The position numbers and the translations under genes are program-made. Below the pieces are notes generated by a model. The model was not told the origin of the DNA and made no database searches. It saw nothing but the letters and a program-made list of their open reading frames with translations. A DNA stretch of 64,000 bases from Periplaneta americana (lineage: Eukaryota > Arthropoda > Insecta > Blattodea > Blattidae). This document shows, piece by piece, positions 56,623-64,000 of this stretch (the first letter of the stretch is position 1; each line of letters begins with the position of its first letter). Location of the stretch: NCBI RefSeq assembly GCF_040183065.1, contig NC_091119.1, positions 107,597,763-107,661,762 on the forward strand, read 5' to 3'.

Positions 56623-57948
56623 ATTAATGATCCACCATTGCTTTCCAACCCCTCATTTAGATCAAAGGTTATATTATTTGGTAAAATGTTGTATTACGTT
56701 AACGAAAGTATTATCAGAAAATTAAGGAAAGCTATGTCAACAAATGATGACTTAATAAAAATGATTTAGGCTTGAAAGAATTAGTGGGGACATCATCTGC
56801 TGGAATGATGATGTAATACATAAACAGGAAAGGCACTTAAATGCTTTCACTAAACACAGTTTAAACAAAACCACTGAAGAAAGTGAAAGCTCTGTATTCT
56901 TGTCTGATGACCCACTTACAATTATGAACATACTTTCCACTCTGGAAATTTGCTTCTTAATTAAATACTCTTTATTTAACTTTACTTCATTCCTGTGTAT
57001 TATTATGAGTAGTTTTAGACTATTTGTAAAATACTGGCAATGCTTAAATATACTCAAAGCAAAACAAAACGCTATTATCACAAACATTTCACTGTTTAGC
57101 AAAGCTAAAATTGAAGCATAAATGCAAGATATTATTTCAAGCAATTGAAACTTCATGCCAAAAACAAATTTTATACAAACAAAATGTAGGTAACAGAACA
57201 CTTATTTAGCCACATATAATTTATTCCCTTAAAAATCAGAAGAACATTTACATTAATTCATATTTGTTTTTGTTTTATGGAGCATAAATAAATGTCATTG
57301 TATAAAACTAACTATTCATTCTTATGTCAAAACTGACACCCAACTAACAATGCAATAGTATCAATAAGCAACGCAAAATTACATAAAATTATCAATTAAA
57401 CCCAGTCCATCCATGCGTCACCATGATCACAGTCATTTTTTTCATATCTAAGCATTTTTTCTAGCTAATCCTTCACCCATACTGCACTTCCCATTATCAA
57501 AGCAAATAAAAGCTCTAAGCATTTGTGCAAGACAGCAATGAAATGAAATAGAAAGATCAACCAATGAAAGTACAGATAAAAAATGATGTCCAACTGGACG
57601 ATGCAGCATGATTATTTTTCATAAGAAAACCAGTCTCACTATCCTCAAATGAGAGCTGAAATGGACCATCTTACAAAAACTGCACATGCTGCATAAGAAC
57701 TCAGGAAGCTGCTGTACTTCGCTTTATCACTTTTAAGTGCTCATACTCTGCTTGCAATTCTTTAAGCCAGCAACCAATAAAGACAATTATCTTTTTTAAG
57801 ACTGGGCACGATTATTTTCCAGCAATTGAAAAATTGTTATTTAAATTATGTCTGAACATATCTGCATAGATCTGAATTAACGTTTCCCAGTGATTCTTAA
57901 GAAGTCATAACCCGAACACATGCAACACAGAACGATCACAATACTTAC
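56623..57948. other. tropomyosin intron, right of the palindrome; nothing seen
   Basis: A further partial copy of the palindrome end (CCAACCCCTCATTTAG) is at 56645-56660. The rest is AT-rich and unassigned. Confidence 0.5.
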
Positions 57949-58011
57949 TTCTGTCAGTTTTTCGGATATCAAATGAATTTTGTCCTCACAATGTTCTTTG
58001 GTAGCAGTGGC
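57949..58011 (-). CDS. tropomyosin alternative 63-nt exon 7C
   Basis: Bounded by TAACAG and GTAAGT on the minus strand, phase 0 at both ends. It encodes ATATKEHCEDKIHLISEKLT plus E. It aligns residue for residue with 7A and 7B (A-----E---E--I--L---L-E), and the a/d heptad positions stay hydrophobic. It is the most diverged of the three and contains a cysteine, uncommon in insect tropomyosin. All splice and coding constraints are kept, which argues against a decayed copy. Inclusion is probably exclusive with 7A and 7B; no RNA evidence was available. Confidence 0.82.
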
Positions 58012-59045
58012 CTGTTATATATTTTGAGGATTACCATGAAACAACAACAATAAAAAAGTTTGGTTTTAAAATCACAGCACAGGCATGCGAAAAGATCAGT
58101 TACTATGCCAGTTTGGATAAACCGAATGGAAGATGGGACACATTTATTGTGGCATATGGCTGCCTCAAAGTCTCACACAATGCAAAGTTGGGCCTCCAAC
58201 TTAATGCTGCCAAAGATATAAAACGTATTCTAAGTAAAATTATGAATTTAATTTATTTTTGACGCAACATAGAGCACAGATGGTAGAATTTGAGGCTGGG
58301 ACATGTCACAACAGAGGTTCTACAAAACAACAGCCAATCAGGCAGGCAGACAAGACGTGCACATCAAACTGTAAAACAAAATTCAAGACATGTTCAACAG
58401 AAAGACCCAGAAGGACAGCAGCTTGACCTTATGATATAAATGTGGACTGAAATCGGTTACATACAGGTAAGGTATTAGAAGCACTTCCTTTGCACGGAGT
58501 TCTGTGATTTCAAATCCTTGCTTTCTATTTCAAAATTACAATCATGATCATCTCAGTTTGCAAATTGACTTAAGGGGGACGAGTATATAGAAGAAGGTGC
58601 CTCCCTGGATCTTCATTCTTACAACACACATCTTACTAGAAATTTAGCAAGCAACATGTAAAAACTTAAGTCTTCACAATATGTCTTTCTTCTAAGCAGA
58701 GAGCAGGAGACAATAAGCAAAAACCACCGATTTCTTCAGAGTTAACATAATTATATTAACGAACTAAAGAACTGGTTAGGATATATTAGCAATTTCCAAA
58801 AGATCACTTTAATCACTTTCACATCCTGATTCTGACTGCAATTTCTCTCCCTGCAACAATTTTCATCAAGTTCTAACCTACAGAGCAGGTCAATATTTCT
58901 CTTTAAGAATGAAGAGAAGGTAAGATGTTCTTAAGCCACTATTGCACCATTTCGAGAAACACTACAAGCCGTTAAAAATAATAACCACAATCACTATCTG
59001 ATAATCTGGCATAGTGACGAGTTAATTCTGTTTTTTTTTTTATTT
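58012..59045. other. tropomyosin intron; no feature recognised
   Basis: AT-rich and unassigned; a T-run lies at 59030-59041. Confidence 0.5.
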
Positions 59046-59298
59046 TAGTAGGTTATTTTATGACGCTTTATCAACATCTTAGGTTATTTAGAGTCTGAAT
59101 TAAATGAAGATAATAATGCCGTGAAATGAGTCCAGGGTCCAGCACCGAAAGTTACCCAGCATTTGCTCCTATTGGGATGAGGGAAAACCCCGGAAAAACC
59201 TCAACCAGGTAACTTGCCCCGACCAGGAATTGAACCCGGGTCACCTGGTTTCGCGGCCAGATGCGTTAGCCATTACTCCACAGGTGTGGACTAATAAT
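59046..59298 (-). mobile_element. tRNA-derived SINE, family A, copy 2, in a tropomyosin intron
   Basis: On the minus strand the head reads CACCTGTGGAGTAATGGCTA (A box) and GACCCGGGTTCAATTCCTGG (B box), then GGTTGAGGTTTTTCCGGGGT and a tail reaching AAAGCGTCATAAAATAACCT. It is better preserved than the copy at 33459-33718. It is on the same strand as the gene. Confidence 0.85.
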
Positions 59299-59896
59299 TC
59301 TATGTTAAAATATAGACTGATATAAAGAAAACGGAATTTAGCATATGATAAAATAGAAACGATGTTACACTTTGTAACACAAGCACACTGATACAGAAAA
59401 CTAAATTGTACAATAAATGCCAGACATCTATTAAGATATTCCTGTCTCAACTAAGAAAAATAAAGTACAGACAAAACAATTATGTACTGGAAACCAGGAG
59501 AATTATGTAAAAATTAAGAATGTCCATTGAAAACTAATCACAGGAAATAAATGTTAAATGCAATTTTATAACAACAGTGTTGAATAAAGTATTATTTCAA
59601 TGTCAAAATAAGAATATTAGAATTTCAAACATACGTAGATTCGCCATTTTTTGTTAAACAAAATAAGAAAGTGTATTTACGGTATAAAAATCATTGCATG
59701 ACCGATTCATCAATCCACATTTAACATCAGGAAACCTAAAGAATAATAAAAAAAAAAAAAAGTTTCCAAAAGATGAGGATTAACAAAAATTCTGTGGAAG
59801 CAGTAGAAAGCAGCGCTGGCAACTGACGATTCACCCAGCAACAATGCGCCCCCAACTGAAATTCAGCACCACTTTCTCTTCAGACGTCCTTTTTAC
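59299..59896. other. tropomyosin intron; no feature recognised
   Basis: AT-rich; an A-run lies at 59749-59761. Confidence 0.5.
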
Positions 59897-59959
59897 CTCT
59901 TTCAGTGATCCAGAAAGTGATTTAACTTGTTCTTCAAATGTCTCTTCCCGCTGGGTCGC
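59897..59959 (-). CDS. tropomyosin alternative 63-nt exon 7B
   Basis: Bounded by CTTCTAG and GTAAAAA on the minus strand, phase 0 at both ends. It encodes ATQREETFEEQVKSLSGSLK plus E. It is similar to 7A (A--REE--- Q-K-L---LKE) and lies only 130 nt downstream of it. The donor (GTAAAA) is weaker than those of 7C or the 70-nt exon. The intervening 130-nt intron is by far the shortest in this gene. Because 63 nt equals three heptads, even joint inclusion of 7A and 7B would keep frame and coiled-coil register. Confidence 0.88.
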
Positions 59960-60089
59960 CTAGAAGTAGTAAGGTCATAAGAAAACAAAACCACAACAAC
60001 ACTTCATGTTAGATGCACACTACACAATTCATGCACTCAAGGGAGGAGGAGGTTAGTCGGATGGAGGGAAGGGTCACACGACATGGTAC

Positions 60090-60152
60090 CTCCTTTAGCC
60101 TGGTAGTCAAGGTCTTAATCTGCTGCTTGTACTCTTCTTCACGCAGGTTGGC
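60090..60152 (-). CDS. tropomyosin alternative 63-nt exon 7A
   Basis: Bounded by TGCTAG and GTACCA on the minus strand, phase 0 at both ends. It encodes ANLREEEYKQQIKTLTTRLK plus E. This version matches the best known insect and crustacean muscle tropomyosin sequence at this position, so it is the likely muscle exon. The donor GTACC is non-optimal, which is common for regulated exons. The upstream exon (62268-62343) splices to it in phase. Confidence 0.92.
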
Positions 60153-60598
60153 CTAGCACAACAATACAAACACTTGTCAACAATGTCTGAATCTCAACCA
60201 ACCCTCGAGAATAACCCCCACGTCTCTTTTTGTCATTTCATTACTTATGCTAGCAACAGTTTATAACAAGTAGAAACCAAACAAATATACACAGGTATCT
60301 ATGCAAAAAATCATAGTGTGAAATTCTAACAACAGTTTTCCTAACAATATAGACAAATAAGCATTCTCGAGGGTTGTTCAGGTGACAGCATCAGGATTTC
60401 AAATAATAATACAGAAATCATTTAGTGAATAATTTTCAACAAAAGAACGGGTATCTGAGATAAGAGGAGATGGGCAAAGAGTAAATACAGTAACCACTGT
60501 ACCATTACAGCACAATTCGTGCATACAAACAAGCTCTCATTCCCAACTGGCAAATCGAGCTGTGCTCATTCGGTAGCATCATTGACCATTGTGAAAAC

Positions 60599-61390
60599 AT
60601 GTATTCGGTTGAACAGCATGTTTATATACTGTATGATATTTCGCTAAACATGAAAACTGAAGAAGATATGAAAGACACTTTTGTAGAAAATTTTCAAATT
60701 CCCCAATACCTACTATGTCTGCAATTTTCAAATTAGTAGCAAAAATTTGCGTGAAAAAGGTTCCTATTGAACAGAAAGAAAACTGAACAGACATGTTCTT
60801 ACTGGAGACAAATTGGATGGGACAGGTGCCTGTTTAGAAGCCAGTTTGAGAAAGTCTATTCATAAGTTAGCACAACGAACAGGGATTATCAACAGCATCT
60901 GTACATTTGAAAATAAAACTGTAGACATAGAAGCAAGATTGCATTATTTTACATGGCTCCTACAGTCAGTACATGATGGGATTATTAGTACAGAACTGGT
61001 GTTTACAGTGATGAAGCCTGATTTCGTCTTAACATATAATAATAATTTAATAATTTATTTAATTTGGCAGAGCTAGGGCCAGTAGGCCTTCTCTTCCGCC
61101 CAGCCAAACTCTAATTCTAATTGAATACACTAGCCAAACAATATATACAATTATCGGACCAGTGTTTTCCGAAAATATCATCTTAAATTCTCAACGAGTG
61201 AGGGGCAATGAAAGAGAGAATATGTCGACAATCTACACATGCTAAATGAATTAAAAGACAATATCCATACAAACATTACCAAAATCACAGAACAAGAACT
61301 TCGCCTTCTTGCTACCAACATTTTTAAAGAATGTGAGATAGACATCAGCAGAAGGATAGCCTTTCAAGACTCTACTTTAAATTACGGTAA
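60599..61390 (+). pseudogene. mariner-like transposase relic in a tropomyosin intron
   Basis: From an ATG at 60599 the plus strand reads MYSVEQHVYILYDISLN and ENFQIPQ. In other frames it then reads LDGTGACLEASLRKSIHKLA, QRTGIINS and FTWLLQSVHDGIISTELVF, and near the end LNELKDNIHTNITKITEQEL. These follow the order of a mariner-type transposase: N-terminal helices, helix-turn-helix, start of the catalytic core, C-terminal tail. A LINE tail has inserted at about 61030, and the DDE core is missing. It is inactive and opposite to the gene. Confidence 0.75.
61030..61200 (-). mobile_element. LINE 3' end inserted in the mariner relic
   Basis: The minus strand reads GGCTGGGCGGAAGAGAAGGC, then CTACTGGCCCTAGCTCTGCC, then an AAT-rich tail (AAATTAAATAAATTATTAAA). 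This matches the style of insect LINE 3' ends (compare CTCTAGTAAATAAATAAATA at 19708). It interrupts the transposase reading. Confidence 0.55.
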
Positions 61391-62267
61391 GTGCAGATTT
61401 TTGTGTTCATAAAAATGGCAGTTGTTTAACTGTGGAACAGTGCAATGCCTTTTTTGCCACCAACACCATGACGATGTTGACAGAAAATCTCCTAACTCAG
61501 ATACCCATTACTTGTTTACTGTAGGTATAAATGCCATTCAGTCTTCCCCTTTGAAATATTATCCACAGTTCGACTAGAATACTTATAGGAATACAATATA
61601 GCAAGAAATTATTTTCTCAAGTAGGCTCAATTAAAAAAATTTCGAAGGATTTGAACTTTCGAAACCAAATCTTTATGAATGAAACTGCTTTTTACACTAT
61701 ATTTTTCTAAGCCCAATAAATAATAGATTTCAAGTTTTTTTAAAATATGTATTTCTGATAATTATAGCTTTCTTACATAATTATATATCATTATAAAGAC
61801 TTTCCACAACACTCAACTTACCTTTATTCCAAAATAAGGTATCACTTTTTATGACACTTAAAAAAAAAAGTATTTTTAAAAATTTTAAATATATGTACTT
61901 CCCTAAATGGCAAATGTCCTTTTGTACGTTAAAGCTCAATATAAAAGACAAATATATATTTAAACTATTTCATTAATAACTGCAATTATTCAAATACTGT
62001 AAAACACCCACATAAGCTTTTAAAGATTCTCTGTCTTAGTATGAAGTCTGCATTACAAAAAAATAATCAACTCAAAATTTTGAAGAGCCCCACATTAATT
62101 AATCCATTCTTAATATTTTACGCACATACACACATCTTATCAAGAATACTGCACTATTGCGAGATTTATGTATACTTGTCTTCACTCAAACAGCAAGATA
62201 TTTTGAAAGTATTTTTGACAAAACATGATGTACATATTACAAATTAAAATCGAAACAAAATGCTTAC
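61391..62267. other. tropomyosin intron; no feature recognised
   Basis: AT-rich and unassigned. No alternative 76-nt exon was found here. Confidence 0.5.
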
Positions 62268-62343
62268 CTTCTCCTCAGACACCTCAAGGGACTTCAGGTT
62301 GTTGCCGACAACACGGAGCTCCTCCTCAAGCTCTACAATTTTG
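62268..62343 (-). CDS. tropomyosin 76-nt exon (exon 6 equivalent)
   Basis: Bounded by GTTTACAG and GTAAGC on the minus strand. The first base completes a serine codon from the upstream exon; it then encodes [20 protein letters not shown] and VSEEK, ending in phase 0. This motif is nearly invariant in muscle tropomyosins and identifies the gene. Vertebrate genes have two versions of this exon; only one was seen within the window. The previous exon lies beyond the right edge. Confidence 0.95.
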
Positions 62344-64000
62344 CTGTAAACAAACATTTTACATCAATTTACAACCTACTCACAATTCTCAACTGTTCAC
62401 ATGCCTGTAACAATTACACTATGGTAACTTCTAAGATCAATTATTGTTCTTTCCCATATTATCATCCCAGCTCTATATCAACAGAAGTAATTCAACTACA
62501 ACTATTAAACCTTCTCTCTATCTCTACTCTCTCTCAACAAACTTCTTTCACTTTAGTTGTTAGAAATTTAAGACAAATGTATTTTATATTTAACAGAAAT
62601 GATTATACATACACAAAGCATAGCTAAGCAATGGAATATCAGCAATAAATTTAATTCTCATATTATAGCAGGCATAAACTACTTATTCTATAATTTCACA
62701 TTCTAAACAAGTCACTAATATCTATAACCACAAAACTGTAATAAAAATGCTTTGTTTAAGATGCACGCAGGAAATTTTCTCAGTAGCAATGTGCAAAATT
62801 TGTAACAATGAAAAAAGTAACACACGAGACTTCAAATTTCCACAGCAGTCAGACGATTTTAAGGGATTTACATGTCTAACCAATGCTAACGAGACAGTAC
62901 AGACACAACAAAAACAAAAACAAAAATAAAAACAAAAAATAAAAAACAAACCACGCACATCAATCCTAAGGACATCACATACACATTCCCAACATCCATT
63001 TTCCATTTACAATTGTACAGGCAATGTACTAACTTAAATCATCAAGTCTCTATAGTATATTATAACATACACTCATATACACAAGTAACTACACATGCTT
63101 TACAATGTTACCTTATCAAGTTGTGCACAAGCAGCAATGTGCAATAAAATACTGAACATGTCCATGTTTTCTCGTAAATGACCAACTTAACATGAATGTG
63201 TGTATTTTCAATGCGAGGTGCATTCAGAAATAAACCATTTTTGGAAAGAGACCTATAGTGCTTCATTCCGATAATAACAACAGATTATGCTTGTCACAAA
63301 ACAGACTTGTATCTCAGCAACCAGATGATGCCAAATGATACTAATGTTGCATTCCACCACTAATCTATTCATATTCAACATGACAAGCACTGACCTAAGC
63401 ACAAGAATTTGCTTAAAATGCAGTACACTATCTTAAGATGGGGAACCAGTTTTGTAGGCCTTTTACCTTTGGCTAGGAACCGACTTTTTTCTACACTTGC
63501 TCTTGAACTAAATGAGGTTAAGCACACACAGAATAGGAGAGTCAAAATAACGTACTGATAAAATAAACAATTTTCTTTCAATTGCACTCTGCAAGGCAGA
63601 TGTTATGAAATTTTTCTATTTTGTAAGATTTAATTTAAGACTCGTGTAACAGGTTTGGCACTTTCCCAAGTTCGGGACACTTTATTTATAAAGAAAATAA
63701 AACAAATTAAAAAGGTAAAGTACTGTTACAAGGTGAAAAGAAACAAGCCTAATATCGTGACTTTACATTTTAAACACAGCATCATTCGGGGGGAAAAAAA
63801 AAAGATTTATATAATTCTGGTACAGAATTTTTTTGTAACAGCATGCTTCATTAAACAGTTTCAACCAAATAACGCTTAATAATTGTTGTCCACGTCTTAT
63901 CACAATCAGTAGCATATTCACTTCTGCACTAGGAATTAGCATATGTGGATCTCGAGTTTCATATCTCGATCACTTTCAAGGCAACTGCTGACTTTGTCAG
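62344..64000. other. 5' continuation of the tropomyosin intron; no exon seen
   Basis: AT-rich sequence. GAGGTGCATTCAGAAATAAA at 63217 resembles a mariner-type terminal repeat, but no partner was found. No upstream tropomyosin exon was recognised before the window ends. Confidence 0.5.

Larger units (their letters stand above)
43187..62343 (-). other. tropomyosin gene, 3' half: nine coding exons with alternative splicing
   Basis: On the minus strand, nine exons with consensus splice sites encode successive parts of tropomyosin, the coiled-coil protein that lies along actin filaments and controls myosin access. The exon sizes are 76, 63, 70 and 83 nt, matching the classic animal tropomyosin exons 6, 7, 8 and 9; that numbering is used here by analogy. 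The 63-nt exon is present three times and the 83-nt terminal exon four times. The 5' exons lie beyond the right edge. The sequence is very close to cockroach muscle tropomyosin, the family of allergens such as Per a 7 and Bla g 7. Introns range from 130 nt to about 12 kb and carry transposon relics. Confidence 0.93.

Noticed and set aside
56752-57201. 149-codon minus-strand frame in a tropomyosin intron
   Set aside because: Hydrophobic, AT-driven composition with no family likeness; lies within an intron on the gene's own strand.

Overview
This window looks like a piece of a large, repeat-rich arthropod nuclear genome. The tropomyosin exons and the style of the repeats fit an insect, most plausibly a cockroach or another blattodean; that assignment is inference. 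Protein-coding DNA is a very small part of the 64 kb. The genes are split into short exons by long AT-rich introns, and most other recognisable sequence is decayed transposable elements.

Two host genes can be supported, both on the minus strand. The first spans at least 9511-18881. It encodes a secreted protein: a signal-peptide exon (18809-18881) is followed, in compatible reading phase, by an exon with a thrombospondin type 1 repeat (11264-11491) and two cysteine-containing exons (10713-10879 and 9511-9562). The last exon seen ends inside a codon, so the gene continues to the left. The second is the 3' half of a tropomyosin gene (43187-62343), entered from beyond the right edge. It has a 76-nt exon, then three tandem, homologous 63-nt exons that look mutually exclusive, then a 70-nt exon, then four alternative 83-nt C-terminal coding exons each with its own stop codon. 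All phases agree, so this part alone could encode 12 isoforms. A near-perfect 321-bp palindrome lies in the intron between the third 63-nt exon and the 70-nt exon.

From 1 to about 8.9 kb there are remnants: a LINE reverse transcriptase/RNase H tail, a DDE transposase fossil, a 379-bp hAT MITE with an 8-bp target duplication, a mariner-like transposase end, two widely spaced inverted arms carrying a G-rich minisatellite, an inverted pair of tRNA-derived SINEs, and a 234-bp MITE. From 12 to 16.6 kb there are LINE pieces, a 1627-bp hAT element and a TIR-bounded element. From 19 to 28.5 kb lies a nested block: a LINE with a restriction-like endonuclease tail, a BED-finger transposase relic split by two insertions, a second hAT copy inverted relative to the first, a LINE split by a 1001-bp hAT element, a mariner relic, and a SINE with an internal tandem duplication. 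From 28.5 to 43 kb the DNA is AT-rich and mostly unidentified, with a few LINE, SINE and Tigger-like elements. The tropomyosin introns hold further LINE, hAT, SINE and mariner relics.

No bacterial, viral or CRISPR feature was seen. Exon boundaries were read by eye from splice consensus, phase and protein similarity, and no RNA evidence was available.
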